Below, piece by piece: positions 54,927 to 64,000 of a stretch of 64,000 bases of DNA. Every line of letters starts with the position of its first letter. Position 1 is the stretch's first letter. The stretch lies in contig NZ_FXXL01000007.1 in assembly GCF_900184685.1 (NCBI RefSeq), positions 2,232,001-2,296,000 of the forward strand. The letters run 5' to 3'. The notes below the pieces were generated by a model. That model was not told where the DNA came from. It saw only the letters and a program-made list of their open reading frames with translations, and did not search any database. The DNA comes from Butyricimonas sp. Marseille-P3923 (GTDB lineage Bacteria > Bacteroidota > Bacteroidia > Bacteroidales > Marinifilaceae). The position numbers were made by a program, and so were the translations under genes.

Positions 54927-57602
54927 CTAAAATGTAATTTTCAATCTTAACGAGAACGTACGTCCGAAACCGTAGAACACCTTCGCAGATGCCTCATCAT
55001 GATCTTTACCATCCTCGGCATCGGCAATATACTCTTTGTCCAAGACATTATTCAGGTTACCGGAAATCATCACCCCGAACAGTTTTCCCACGGGAAAACG
55101 ATAACTGATATTCGCATCCAATACCCCGTAAGACGGCATTCTCCAAGGTGACTCGAATGCCTTCTCCGCTCCTAGGTCATACGCTAAAGAAGGTGTAAAC
55201 TTCGCGTAATTTCTAGCAAAATGAGAATAATTCACTCCGACATGCAATCCCTTCAAGAACTGGTATTGTCCCCCCAAGGCAAAAGTAGTCTGTGCTGAAT
55301 TTCCCACCCGAACATCATCCAATTTAACTATATTTTGAGCATGATCCTTTCCCCCGATTTCACTCACCGGCTGACCATTCTTATCCACCGGCTGTCCGGA
55401 CGAATTATAAGCATATCCTTTACCGTCACCGTTCCAATACCAATCCCCGATAGAAAACATTCCGGTAATCTTCAAATCTTTCAGCGGACGCAACTCGAAA
55501 TCCAACTCAATCCCTTGATGCAACGCATCCAATCCCGTCAGATTCACCCGTACACGTTCTCCATTCTTTTCAAAGAAATTAGCCAACGTCTTATCCATCC
55601 ACGAGGTACGGTACAAATTCACGTTAGCATCCAACCAAACGGAACGGAACCCATACCCCAATTCAAAAGTAAACACTTTCTCGTTCACCGCGTCCGGATT
55701 CGTTTCGTTGCTCACGTCCTGTTGCAAGAACACACCTCCTTGCATATAAGGAGCCCGGGAGAAATACCCGATATTCGCGAACACGTTGTGATTCTCCGTC
55801 AGATTATAATTTGCCCCTCCTTTTATAGTATATCCCAAGAAGTTCTCCTTATCCGACTTAGCATCGGCTTTCGAGTAATAAAAATGGTCTTTCCGCCAAT
55901 AGGTAATATTTGAAAGAGAACCCGCGACAAACACGCTCAACGCGTCCCGGTTATATTCCCCTTGCGCGAAAAATCCTTCCTGCATCATATACCCGTCATA
56001 ATTCCGGTAAACGATATCCCCCTTCTTCAACTCCTCGTTTTGCCACAAATAATCATCAGCCTTATATTTTACATTCATACGGCTATCGTCAATAAAATAT
56101 TTCCCGCCGTACAAATCCACTATCTCATTATAGTGTTTCCCCTTGTAATAGCGCAAATCTATACCGCCATACACGTCAAAATACTGCCCTAACTTTGTCG
56201 TATAGGTAGAAATCAGACCGTACCAATTATGCTCGTTCTTACTCATTGCCATAATCATCTCCGAACCGGTTACACTTGCCGCGTTCAGTTCATAGATACC
56301 CGTGTAATTAAACGTGCCGTCCGCGTTCCGGAACTTCGTGGTAGGCTTCCCGCCATAAGTACCATACCAGTCATTCTTATGAGCCTTATTACCCCGTCCT
56401 CCATATCCGCCGCCTCTACCCAAAGACACGTAAAACACGTTCGAAAGGCTTGACTTCTCGTTTATCTGCCAAAGGTGATTCAAAGAAATCTGCGGTTTGT
56501 GATACTTGTTATAAGCGGATACCTTCCGTACCTTCTTTTCCATCCAAGTTGAGAAACCGTAACTCGGGTTATATTTCGTATCATTCAATTCTTTCCAAGC
56601 CTCGACACTCATCTTATCATTCCTATTCCGCTGGTTATGCCATTGGGGAGCACCCAGTGCGGTCAATGACAACTCGTGATTATCCCCCAATCGCTTGGAA
56701 ATATTAATGAAATAAGAATAAGCCACGAAATCGGTTCCTTGTATATAACCGTCGCCCCAAGTCCTTGAGCCCAGTATAGACATCGCCCAGCCCTTCTCGC
56801 TCAACCCGGTAGAAGCACTGAACGCTACTTTATTGTACCCGTCATTCCCCACGCTATACGCGACAGACGCCCCGCTCTTCGCATTGGTTGAATTAGTGAC
56901 GATATTAATAGATCCCCCTACAGACGGCACGGATACCTTGGAAGCCCCCAATCCCCGTTGCACTTGAATCATACGGGTTACATCAGCCAAACCTGACCAG
57001 TTGGACCAATAAATCCCGCCCCACTCCATTTCATTCACCGGTACGCCATTCACCATGACGGCAATATTCTCCGTCTCGAATCCCCGGAGATTAATACGCC
57101 CGTCACCAAAAGCACCACCTTCCTTCGTGGCATACACGCTCGGCGTGGCTTTCAATATCTCCGGAAACTCCTGTGTCGACAACTTGTTCTCGATATCCGA
57201 AGCCGTGATCACGGACAAGGCAACCGGGGTCTTCCGGTCTATCGCCAACGAGCCCGTCACCACCACGTCGGACAAGCCGATCACTTCCGGCTCCATCTCG
57301 ATAATACCTAAATGGATTGTTTTATCCCCGACAACGACCTTCTTTTTCAATTCCGTGTAACCCACATTACGGAACCGCAACACGACTTCCCCTGTCTTTT
57401 TTAACTTCAATTCAAAATACCCGGTCGTGTCCGTCACCGTTCCGGCAGAAACACCCTCCACGTAAACCGTGGCACCGACAAGCGCCTGCCGTGTTTCCAT
57501 ATCAACAATTTTTCCCTTGACAATCCCCTCTGCCACAACTTCCCACGACATACATAACAGGCAAATGACTACACCTAACACCTTCAATAATACGTTACGC
57601 AT
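54927..57602 (-). CDS. TonB-dependent outer-membrane receptor
   Basis: An 891-residue receptor: signal peptide (residues 1-24), carboxypeptidase-like domain (GIVKGKIVDMETRQALVGATVYVEGVSAGTVTDTTGYFEL, about 26-110), plug (IDRKTPVALSVITASDIENKLSTQEFPEILKATPSVYATKEGGAFGDGRINLRGFETENIAVMVNGVPVNEMEWGGIYWSNWSGLADV) and a barrel ending in GRTFSLRLKITF. It lacks an STN domain and has no SusD partner, so it resembles metal, cofactor or peptide receptors and not a SusC glycan importer. It stands alone, preceded by a 253-base spacer that holds the gld terminator at its far end. Substrate unknown. Confidence 0.92.
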   Translation of the reverse strand: MRNVLLKVLGVVICLLCMSWEVVAEGIVKGKIVDMETRQALVGATVYVEGVSAGTVTDTTGYFELKLKKTGEVVLRFRNVGYTELKKKVVVGDKTIHLGIIEMEPEVIGLSDVVVTGSLAIDRKTPVALSVITASDIENKLSTQEFPEILKATPSVYATKEGGAFGDGRINLRGFETENIAVMVNGVPVNEMEWGGIYWSNWSGLADVTRMIQVQRGLGASKVSVPSVGGSINIVTNSTNAKSGASVAYSVGNDGYNKVAFSASTGLSEKGWAMSILGSRTWGDGYIQGTDFVAYSYFINISKRLGDNHELSLTALGAPQWHNQRNRNDKMSVEAWKELNDTKYNPSYGFSTWMEKKVRKVSAYNKYHKPQISLNHLWQINEKSSLSNVFYVSLGRGGGYGGRGNKAHKNDWYGTYGGKPTTKFRNADGTFNYTGIYELNAASVTGSEMIMAMSKNEHNWYGLISTYTTKLGQYFDVYGGIDLRYYKGKHYNEIVDLYGGKYFIDDSRMNVKYKADDYLWQNEELKKGDIVYRNYDGYMMQEGFFAQGEYNRDALSVFVAGSLSNITYWRKDHFYYSKADAKSDKENFLGYTIKGGANYNLTENHNVFANIGYFSRAPYMQGGVFLQQDVSNETNPDAVNEKVFTFELGYGFRSVWLDANVNLYRTSWMDKTLANFFEKNGERVRVNLTGLDALHQGIELDFELRPLKDLKITGMFSIGDWYWNGDGKGYAYNSSGQPVDKNGQPVSEIGGKDHAQNIVKLDDVRVGNSAQTTFALGGQYQFLKGLHVGVNYSHFARNYAKFTPSLAYDLGAEKAFESPWRMPSYGVLDANISYRFPVGKLFGVMISGNLNNVLDKEYIADAEDGKDHDEASAKVFYGFGRTFSLRLKITF

Positions 57603-57800
57603 AAATTCTTTTTTTGAATTACTACTCTTGTATCACAACACTTTTAATACCTCACTACATAGCATTAATTTGAAGGCGAAGATAATGATAAAAAAGCATT
57701 TTATATCATTTATTGCTTTTTTCGAGAGTTTTATTTTTTAAACCATTATCCCCCCTCTCCCTAAAACGAGAAAATAATTAAAATACTTTTATCAATAAAA

Positions 57801-57830
57801 TGACCGGGACAAGAAAAACTGTCCCGGTCA
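57801..57830 (-). terminator. Terminator of the gld ABC-exporter unit
   Basis: Perfect 11-bp stem TGACCGGGACA (57801-57811) / TGTCCCGGTCA (57820-57830) with an eight-base loop; on the minus strand it is followed by TTTTATTG. Confidence 0.8.
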
Positions 57831-57855
57831 CCCATCATAGCACACTACATCATTT

Positions 57856-60156
57856 CTACCTTCCTCTTCGACGCAACCAAATAAAGAGAGCCGTAACAAG
57901 CATCAGGCCCGGTAGAATCCAAGATAAGAAAATATCCCAGAAACGGACAACAGCCCCGCTCACCTTATAATCATTATCACGCGGGGACTCCCGGCGCACG
58001 TCAATCGGGACTTCCCCGTCGGACAACCAATAGAATCCTCCCATGATTACCGTATAGTTCGCGGACCGTATCCCCTGACGTCCCATGCTTAGCTCCGCGT
58101 TACTAATACAATCGGCATCACCGAAAATCATAATACGTTGCTCATGCCCCCATATCTGACGGGTTAAAGCGACAGAAGTTACATACTTCTGTTGAGCCTC
58201 TCCGGTTCCGGGATCGAAAGTCACGGAATCATCTATAAAATCCGTCGTCTGCAATTCGTTCCATACCAAAGAATCCGTTTCAAACAACGGTGTCACGTTA
58301 TATCCCATGTTCCCATCATATGCCAAAGCTGAAACCGAAGGCATCGTCACGGAGTAACCTTGCGCACGCATGGCATCAAAATAATAAACCAACCCGGCAG
58401 CCGCTTGAGTCGGACGGGCTTCAATCAAATCCGGACTAAAATCTTTCGTCTGTCTTACCAAAGTTCCCGGTATCAACCGCACCCCAAAATCAGCCAACAC
58501 CTCGCCCATGATACTTCCTCGTCCGGGTTCACTCAATATCATCAGATTCCCCCCGCGAGCGATATATTTTTCCCAATTCTCCCGTTCTACCGGGGTAAAG
58601 GAACTACGCATCTCCGCCACGATCAAAATATTAATTTCCTCCGGAATCTCTTTTTCCAAAGAAATCTCCTGCATCTCGAATCCTTGGTTCATCAAGGCAT
58701 AACGGAAATGTTTATCCTCCCCGAAAGAAGTATAATTCCGATCTCCCGCCTGATGTATATTCCGCTCTCCGTGTCCTGTCAACACCCCGACCGTCGGCAG
58801 TTTCATCGCGATTCGTTTCATGGCAGCCGTGATCTCCGCTTCTTTCGGCATCCTGTCCATCCCCCGGAATATCCGCAAGAAAGTCTTCTCCCCGCTCTCC
58901 CGTTCCAACTCCCGTACGAACCAATTATCTTCTTTTACCAAATCAATCTTAGCCCTAATCTCTTTCGGGGTTAATACTTTCGTGGAATCTATATTGTAAA
59001 TCTTCATCGTTTCATGCGCCCTCTCCTTCAATGTTTTCCTTTCCGCGTACCGACTCGGGTCTACCCCCAAAAGAGTGTCATAGTAATAAACATACTTCAT
59101 TTTGATCTCCGGTTTAAACCGAATATAATGACGGAAATTCTGTTGATCATACTTGACAGCCCCGGGAACCCCGTAATAAAGATTATTACCATCCAACAAA
59201 TTCACGTACGTGGTTATCGTCAATCCCCCATCCAGCTTGGATATCACTTCCTGACTATGCTCCGTCAACGTATTCCTTTTGGTAGAGGAAGCATCATAAT
59301 AAGTCATCAAAGAGGGGCGGGAAGTAAAATACCCCAACACGACCACCACTAAAACAACTCCAGCGTATTTGCCTACCGTTTTTGTCCACCGCTGCTTCTG
59401 CCGGGCTGCTTGCAAACGAATCGTGGCCAAAGTCAAAAACATCATCGTCACGATGATAAAATAGAGAAAATCTTCACTACAAATCAATCCCCGGATAAAT
59501 TCATCCGCACGTCCCGAAATGGAAAGCCAATAGGTAATCTCTCTCACGAACTCTACATCCTGCCACATTCCCCTCACGTAATTCAACAATCCCAACACGG
59601 TCAGCGTCAACACGGCAGCCACCACTTGATAGGAAGTCAAACTAGACATGAAAAGCCCTACCGCCGCGTACACGCAAAGCAAAAAATACAACCCGAGCAA
59701 CCCCGAGAGCACCATAGGCAGGTCAAAGTCCTTGATTGAAAAATAAGCAATCAGAATAAAGACAACCAAAACAAACATCATCACCAACCCGTAAATCATC
59801 ATGGACAGATATTTCCCTAAAATAATCTGCCAATTCGTCACTGGAGAGGAATATAACAGCTTGATAGAACCACTGCTTAATTCCCTGCTCATCAGCCCCA
59901 TGGTCAACAATGGAATATACAGGTACAAGTATCCCTGTATCACGGGGAAAATCCCGCCACTCCATTGGTCCACGAAAAGCTTAAACGTAAGATCGGAAAT
60001 CGAATACCCCAATTCTTTAGGCATAATCGCGCCTGCCAAATGCCCGCCAAACAGCCCGGCACTCTGAAAAGTGAAAATAATCAATATCAACCATGCGATG
60101 GGAGAATAGAATAAAGATTGCAACTCAGCGCGCGCTATATCATATATATTTCTCAT
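57856..60156 (-). CDS. gldFG: Fused GldF-GldG: ABC permease plus auxiliary domain
   Basis: A 766-residue fusion. Residues 1 to about 250 are an ABC-2 permease with six membrane segments (IARAELQSLFYSPIAWLILIIFTFQSAGLFGG, LMSRELSSGSIKLLYSSPVTNWQIILGKYLSMMIYG), like GldF. After a membrane segment near residue 265, residues about 280-735 are an ABC_transp_aux periplasmic domain (TLTEHSQEVISKLDGGLTITTYVNLLDGNN, VGVLTGHGERNI, INILIVAEMRSSFTPVERENWEKYIARGGNLMILSEPG), like GldG, ending in a last membrane segment and RRRGR. Its ATPase is the gene 12 bases upstream. In gliding Bacteroidetes GldAFG supports type IX secretion/gliding; in non-gliding gut species the role is unclear. Confidence 0.9.
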   Translation of the reverse strand: MRNIYDIARAELQSLFYSPIAWLILIIFTFQSAGLFGGHLAGAIMPKELGYSISDLTFKLFVDQWSGGIFPVIQGYLYLYIPLLTMGLMSRELSSGSIKLLYSSPVTNWQIILGKYLSMMIYGLVMMFVLVVFILIAYFSIKDFDLPMVLSGLLGLYFLLCVYAAVGLFMSSLTSYQVVAAVLTLTVLGLLNYVRGMWQDVEFVREITYWLSISGRADEFIRGLICSEDFLYFIIVTMMFLTLATIRLQAARQKQRWTKTVGKYAGVVLVVVVLGYFTSRPSLMTYYDASSTKRNTLTEHSQEVISKLDGGLTITTYVNLLDGNNLYYGVPGAVKYDQQNFRHYIRFKPEIKMKYVYYYDTLLGVDPSRYAERKTLKERAHETMKIYNIDSTKVLTPKEIRAKIDLVKEDNWFVRELERESGEKTFLRIFRGMDRMPKEAEITAAMKRIAMKLPTVGVLTGHGERNIHQAGDRNYTSFGEDKHFRYALMNQGFEMQEISLEKEIPEEINILIVAEMRSSFTPVERENWEKYIARGGNLMILSEPGRGSIMGEVLADFGVRLIPGTLVRQTKDFSPDLIEARPTQAAAGLVYYFDAMRAQGYSVTMPSVSALAYDGNMGYNVTPLFETDSLVWNELQTTDFIDDSVTFDPGTGEAQQKYVTSVALTRQIWGHEQRIMIFGDADCISNAELSMGRQGIRSANYTVIMGGFYWLSDGEVPIDVRRESPRDNDYKVSGAVVRFWDIFLSWILPGLMLVTALFIWLRRRGR

Positions 60157-60168
60157 AACATTCTATTT

Positions 60169-61098
60169 TTAATTCTTCTGTTTTGACAATTCGGCAAACA
60201 CATCATCCAAAGACGTCTTTTCCATCCGAATCTCTGTCAAACGCCAATCTTTAACCACACTCGTTTTTACCACTTTCTCGATGACCTCCTGTGGCAAATC
60301 ACTAAATCGCAACCGATAATTCGGTCCACCCAACTCTTCCACACCCACCACTCCCGGAATCTGTTGCAATTCCTCTATTGGCGGAGCTTCCACCAAAGTC
60401 ACGAACACCGTACTCGGTGAGATATAATTATCAAATTCATCGACTGTCCCGGAAAATACCAATGTCCCCTGCCCGATCATACGAATATAGCTACAAGTTG
60501 CCTGAATTTCCGATAGAATGTGCGTAGATAAAATCACGGTACAATCTTCCGCGATTTCTCTAATTAAATGACGAATTTCAAGAATCTGATTCGGATCCAG
60601 ACCGTTCGTCGGTTCATCCAATACCACGAAATCCGGACGATGAATAATCGCCTGTGCAATTCCCACGCGTTGTTGATACCCTCCGGACAAATTCCGAATC
60701 ACCCGTTTCCTGAAATGACCGATTCCGCATCGTTCCAATGCCTCCGTAACCGCTTTATCCTCTTCCGCTCTGGATATCTGGCGCAACCGGGCACTATACA
60801 ACAAGTACTCTTCCACCGTCAGATCCGTGTGCAAAGGCGGTTTCTGCGGCAAGAACCCGATATGCCTTTTGGCCTCCACCGGATTCTCCCGCATATTCAC
60901 CCCTTTGATAAACACGTTACCCTCGGTTTGTTTCAACACCCCGCAGATAATGTTCATCGTGGTGGATTTGCCGGCTCCATTGGAGCCGAGCAAACCATAA
61001 ACACCATTCCGCGTAATTTCAAAATTAATGTCCCGTATCGCCCACTGCACACTGTAACGGTGCGACAGGTTTTCCACTTTCAAAATTGGTTCTTCCAT
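60169..61098 (-). CDS. gldA: ABC transporter ATP-binding protein (GldA-like)
   Basis: A 309-residue ABC ATPase. Walker A GLLGSNGAGKSTTMN, Q-loop LPQKPPLHTDLT, signature LSGGYQQRVGIAQAI, Walker B FVVLDEPTNGLDPNQ and the H-loop STHIL are all intact, followed by a C-terminal beta domain of about 85 residues. It powers the GldFG permease encoded next. The start was set at ATG 61098; the 17 extra residues of the longer frame cover the hairpin GACGAATA/TATTCGTC at 61125-61144, which may be an attenuator or the terminator of the lipoprotein operon upstream. Confidence 0.92.
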   Translation of the reverse strand: MEEPILKVENLSHRYSVQWAIRDINFEITRNGVYGLLGSNGAGKSTTMNIICGVLKQTEGNVFIKGVNMRENPVEAKRHIGFLPQKPPLHTDLTVEEYLLYSARLRQISRAEEDKAVTEALERCGIGHFRKRVIRNLSGGYQQRVGIAQAIIHRPDFVVLDEPTNGLDPNQILEIRHLIREIAEDCTVILSTHILSEIQATCSYIRMIGQGTLVFSGTVDEFDNYISPSTVFVTLVEAPPIEELQQIPGVVGVEELGGPNYRLRFSDLPQEVIEKVVKTSVVKDWRLTEIRMEKTSLDDVFAELSKQKN

Positions 61099-61124
61099 AC
61101 TATGATTTATATAACAGTTTACCG

Positions 61125-61144
61125 GACGAATAGATTTATTCGTC
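61125..61144 (-). terminator. Small hairpin before gldA
   Basis: Stem GACGAATA / TATTCGTC with a four-base loop, between the PKD-like lipoprotein stop and gldA. No strong T run, so termination is uncertain. Confidence 0.3.
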
Positions 61145-61174
61145 AACATCCTTTCAATAATTCAGAATTAACAA

Positions 61175-62596
61175 TCAGTCCTCGTTATAGTTACGATTTC
61201 TAGGTTTATACAACATTTCCACGATCTCTCCGGCAACGTTCTCTTCTTTCCATTTCAACTCTTTCGTTTCAATATCATAACAATAAACAGCACCTTGATA
61301 TTCCCCACTCGGAGCATCCACCGCCACATACATCTCGGATTTATCATCATTCAGTATAATCTTTTTAATCAAACTACCGGAAACTCCGACCGTATAATCC
61401 GATTTCGTCGGGAAATTTCCCGAGGACAAATAATTATACCGGTAAATTTCATTCCTGACCGAATAATACAAGATATTCTCCTTCGTGCTTGATGCGAACA
61501 CACTCTGCTTATTTATTTCTGCCGCAGCCGGATAAATCGATTTAAAATCCCAAACTGACACTTTCGACCACCCCACGTATTGCAAGGAAATATTCAGGTA
61601 CACCACCTTATTTTCCCCGTTCTTATCTTTCAACAAAATAAGTATATCCTCCTCGCTCACACCAAGAAGCATATCATATATTTCACTCGCTTCAACAACT
61701 TCATCCCCCACTTTGATCTGATAAGGTTCGATATCCCTCGCGCTGAACAAAAGCTGATTCTTCATATCGAATACCAGCAAGTACCAATTCCACTTTCCTC
61801 CATAAACGACAGCTTTATCGGATAACTCCGCATCCGGAAAATTCCCGTACTTTCCTGTTAATCCCTGTTGAAGATTATTTCGGAAATACGCGTTACGACA
61901 ATCATAATCCAACGTTTTTCCATCAGTCATAATATACAAACAATGATCCTTTTCTAACATCCGGTCCACCCGCTCCTCCGGGTAAGATACCTCATCCAAC
62001 ACCTCCATCGTATAATAATCCAATTTCAAAAAGCGAAAAGGATTTTCGGTTACGACGTAAATATAGGGAGTATAATATTCCGTTGGAGAGCAAGCAACGG
62101 CAACCGGCTCGGCACCCAAAGGTATTCCCGGATTATTCGACGCGTACACATCCTTTTCAAACCCTCTTTCCGGCCAATTATCATTGCGGAAAGAAATCAT
62201 GGAACGCCCGTCATACTTACTTAACAGTAAAAGTCCCTCGTCATAAGGATTAGGTACCCGTAATTTAAATTCTTTGAAAATAGCCCCGTCCTCATTATAC
62301 ACCTTCAATCGACAAGGGAAAAGTCCGCAACTATCATAAGCATGTTTCAAAACTCTCTCCGTGGAAACCACGTCATAATTGATCTGCCATTCATACGATA
62401 AAGCCTTATCCTGACTTTCCTGTTTCATTTCCGGGGCTTCAATTTCGAATTCCACGTTTCTTTCCGCGTAATACAACGTATCCAACTCCGTCTTAAACGA
62501 CAAGTAAGAAATGGCATTTTCACCCATTTTCGTCTGATCGTCCAAACAACCTATCAACGAAAACAACACACCTGCTATTAATATCAATTGTTTCAT
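61175..62596 (-). CDS. PKD-like family lipoprotein
   Basis: A 473-residue lipoprotein (lipobox LIGC, Cys17). After the anchor comes an Ig/PKD-like segment (LDTLYYAERNVEFEIEAPEMKQESQDKALSYEWQINYDVVSTERVLKHAYDSCGLFPCRLKVYN) and then repeated beta-propeller-like blades (GLLLLSKYDGRSMISFRN, FRFLKLDYYTMEVLDE, NKVVYLNISLQYVGWSK, ILYYSVRNEIYRYNYLSSG). Such proteins follow SusD and DUF4843 genes in the same order in this group and probably sit at the cell surface as substrate-binding partners of the SusCD transporter. It is the last gene of the unit before gldA. Confidence 0.85.
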   Translation of the reverse strand: MKQLILIAGVLFSLIGCLDDQTKMGENAISYLSFKTELDTLYYAERNVEFEIEAPEMKQESQDKALSYEWQINYDVVSTERVLKHAYDSCGLFPCRLKVYNEDGAIFKEFKLRVPNPYDEGLLLLSKYDGRSMISFRNDNWPERGFEKDVYASNNPGIPLGAEPVAVACSPTEYYTPYIYVVTENPFRFLKLDYYTMEVLDEVSYPEERVDRMLEKDHCLYIMTDGKTLDYDCRNAYFRNNLQQGLTGKYGNFPDAELSDKAVVYGGKWNWYLLVFDMKNQLLFSARDIEPYQIKVGDEVVEASEIYDMLLGVSEEDILILLKDKNGENKVVYLNISLQYVGWSKVSVWDFKSIYPAAAEINKQSVFASSTKENILYYSVRNEIYRYNYLSSGNFPTKSDYTVGVSGSLIKKIILNDDKSEMYVAVDAPSGEYQGAVYCYDIETKELKWKEENVAGEIVEMLYKPRNRNYNED

Positions 62597-62627
62597 CTAT
62601 CTCGCTTTTTAATCCATTAAAAATCTA

Positions 62628-63320
62628 CTACTCGTAAGGCCATGGTGCCGATTCGGGAAATTCCATGCCATACTCGGGATGCAACTTAAAGTAATCATAC
62701 ATCTTTTTCCCACACAGAATCACTTTAATCATACTATTCATGTAATCTTCAAAACTTATCGCTCCTCCCCAGAACTCCATCATCTTCTGGTACTTCTCCG
62801 GTCTATAAGCTCCCCAGTACATAGCCTCTAAAGCATACCACCAATCAGGTTCCTGCAAATAATTACTAAACACAACCTTACTTTGTAATTTTTCCTGTAC
62901 CCCTAACCCAAACATATCATTTGCCTCCAGCTCCAACACGATCCGGTACACCGTGTCCACCATCGGGTCTATCCTACTCCTCAACAATTCTATCGGGATA
63001 TACGCGTTCACGGAATCCTTGTCCACCACAAATTCTGTCGACAATGAAGTATAAGAATCTCCCGGGGCTGTTGTCAACTCTTGATTCACGTTTATTTTAA
63101 ACATTCGATTCTCCCCGAGAGGTTGCCCCAACACCTTCACCGGAACCTTCACCGTGTAAGTTTCCACATCCATCTGCATCTCCCCCAACCGGCAAACAAG
63201 ACTGTCCTTCACAAAATAAATCCGGTCTTTATCCTCATAATACCCGCTCTCTCCATTTTCATCACACCCTATAAACAGAGAGACTGTAAACACAATCAAC
63301 AATATATATAACTTTCTCAT
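62628..63320 (-). CDS. DUF4843 domain lipoprotein
   Basis: A 230-residue lipoprotein (lipobox FIGC, Cys19) of the DUF4843 family: ESGYYEDKDRIYFVKDSL near the N-terminus, a beta-sandwich region TYTVKVPVKVLGQPLGENRMFKINVN and the C-terminal EPDWWYALEAMYWGAYRPEKYQKMMEFWGG. No catalytic residues are known. It lies between the SusD gene (11 bases) and the PKD-like gene (31 bases) and probably is a surface accessory of that transporter. Confidence 0.87.
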   Translation of the reverse strand: MRKLYILLIVFTVSLFIGCDENGESGYYEDKDRIYFVKDSLVCRLGEMQMDVETYTVKVPVKVLGQPLGENRMFKINVNQELTTAPGDSYTSLSTEFVVDKDSVNAYIPIELLRSRIDPMVDTVYRIVLELEANDMFGLGVQEKLQSKVVFSNYLQEPDWWYALEAMYWGAYRPEKYQKMMEFWGGAISFEDYMNSMIKVILCGKKMYDYFKLHPEYGMEFPESAPWPYE

Positions 63321-63331
63321 CTCTTTACATT

Positions 63332-64000
63332 TTATTGGTTAGTAACTCCATACTCCTGTTCGGACTTGGGCCACGGGAGAACGAATACATCTTTAGACGG
63401 AACCACATCCACTTTATCCAGAAAATCTCGAAAACCCAAATTATGACACTTGTAAAAACTGAACATCTGCCCTTCCCCGTAAAATTCCCTCGTGCGTTCC
63501 CTCGTCATCTCCTTCAGAAATTTATCTTGAGAATCCACCAACGAAGCTTCAATGTCAGCCAATCCCCGGCTACCGCGAACCGCGTTCAAATAACCAAGAG
63601 CCTTCTCTTTATCTTTCGAATAATTAGCCTCAGCTAAAATATAGTACATTTCAGGCAAACGTACCAGACAAGTTCCGTTAAAATACTGTGTCGGCTTATT
63701 ACTCGCCCCTTCCGTCGGGCTTAATAATCGAATAAAGAAATGCCCCTCGTACCCTTTATCCTGAAAAAAACTCGTGTAACGCAAATCCTTACTATCTGCC
63801 GTGAATTGCGACACCTCATATAAAGCCTTTATATCCGCCCGCAACGTTGCATTCAAGGTAACGGCACTCTGCAAGAACAATTCTTTATAATCCGTGTACA
63901 TCTTGTTGGTAAATAACCCCCAAATTAATTCCGTGTGCGTACCGTAGCGTTTTACATGCTCAAAGTTCTGTCGTTCCGTCAAGCCCACTCCCGGGGAAGC
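63332..64000 (-). CDS. SusD/RagB family lipoprotein, C-terminal part
   Basis: The C-terminal 222 residues of a SusD-like protein; the reading frame stays open to the right edge, so the GTG at 63988 is not a start. Typical blocks are CLVRLPEMYYILAEANYSKDKEKALGYLNAVRGSRGLADI and LKEMTRERTREFYGEGQMFSFYKCHNLGF, followed by VFVLPWPKSEQEYGVTNQ. The matching SusC is expected beyond the window. It is a different locus from the SusCD pair at 38304-43350. Confidence 0.9.
   Translation of the reverse strand, partial: ASPGVGLTERQNFEHVKRYGTHTELIWGLFTNKMYTDYKELFLQSAVTLNATLRADIKALYEVSQFTADSKDLRYTSFFQDKGYEGHFFIRLLSPTEGASNKPTQYFNGTCLVRLPEMYYILAEANYSKDKEKALGYLNAVRGSRGLADIEASLVDSQDKFLKEMTRERTREFYGEGQMFSFYKCHNLGFRDFLDKVDVVPSKDVFVLPWPKSEQEYGVTNQ

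Overview
The window looks like chromosome of a gut-type Bacteroidales bacterium, most plausibly Odoribacteraceae (Butyricimonas/Odoribacter-like); the genus is an inference. Signs seen here are Bacteroidetes -7 boxes (TAnnTTTG) in front of many genes, no obvious Shine-Dalgarno sites, SusC/SusD pairs driven by ECF sigma/FecR, PKD-like and DUF4843 lipoproteins, a MurF-Alr fusion, a GldF-GldG fusion, and DUF4254, DUF4922 and DUF4924 genes. No tRNA, rRNA, IS element, prophage or CRISPR array was seen.

Layout. 1-4583 (+): end of a ROK gene, GH92 mannosidase lipoprotein, IspD/TarI-type cytidylyltransferase, Wzi-like outer-membrane protein. 4576-18352: a lipopolysaccharide / surface-glycan block with two paralogous O-antigen ligase-like membrane proteins, a GT-D and two GT2 glycosyltransferases, a GT9 heptosyltransferase-like enzyme with DUF4254, a Kdo-kinase-like protein, and a set of enzymes for CDP-activated phospho-substituents (glycerol-1-phosphate dehydrogenase-like, TagD-like, HisC/CobD-like, LicC-like and two CDP-glycerol glycerophosphotransferase-like proteins). 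18352-31694: housekeeping genes (folA, thyA, O-methyltransferase, M16 peptidase, S4 protein, pth, rplY, a 56-residue ferredoxin, 5-formyl-THF cyclo-ligase, nadE, Crp/Fnr regulator, recX, prmC, cls). 31804-35551: murF-alr and an M64 peptidase. 35648-45173 (-): ECF sigma, FecR, SusC, SusD and a metzincin-like lipoprotein whose zinc site is lost, followed beyond a terminator by a TlpA-like lipoprotein. 45841-48144: sensor kinase. 48256-53448 (+): GT2, DUF4922, SpoIID-like and AmpG-like genes, possibly a muropeptide-recycling group. 53438-64000 (-): DUF389 protein, TonB-dependent receptor, GldFG/GldA ABC exporter, and the end of a second SusD/DUF4843/PKD-like locus.

The most unusual content is between and at the edges of genes. 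Two families of 7-bp-unit repeats, A (TTTTCAA) and B (AAATCNT), sit directly before start codons; in thyA and murF-alr they occur in the fixed order B, -7 box, A, ATG. The same repeats run into the 3' ends of coding regions, so that unrelated proteins carry the same repeat-encoded C-terminal tail. A third family of 9-bp units (ATAAAGTCC) builds inverted-repeat elements at three places. A 20-bp motif (ATTAAACGATCGTTTATTAA and variants) recurs just downstream of the promoters of three glycan transcription units and may mark a small regulon.
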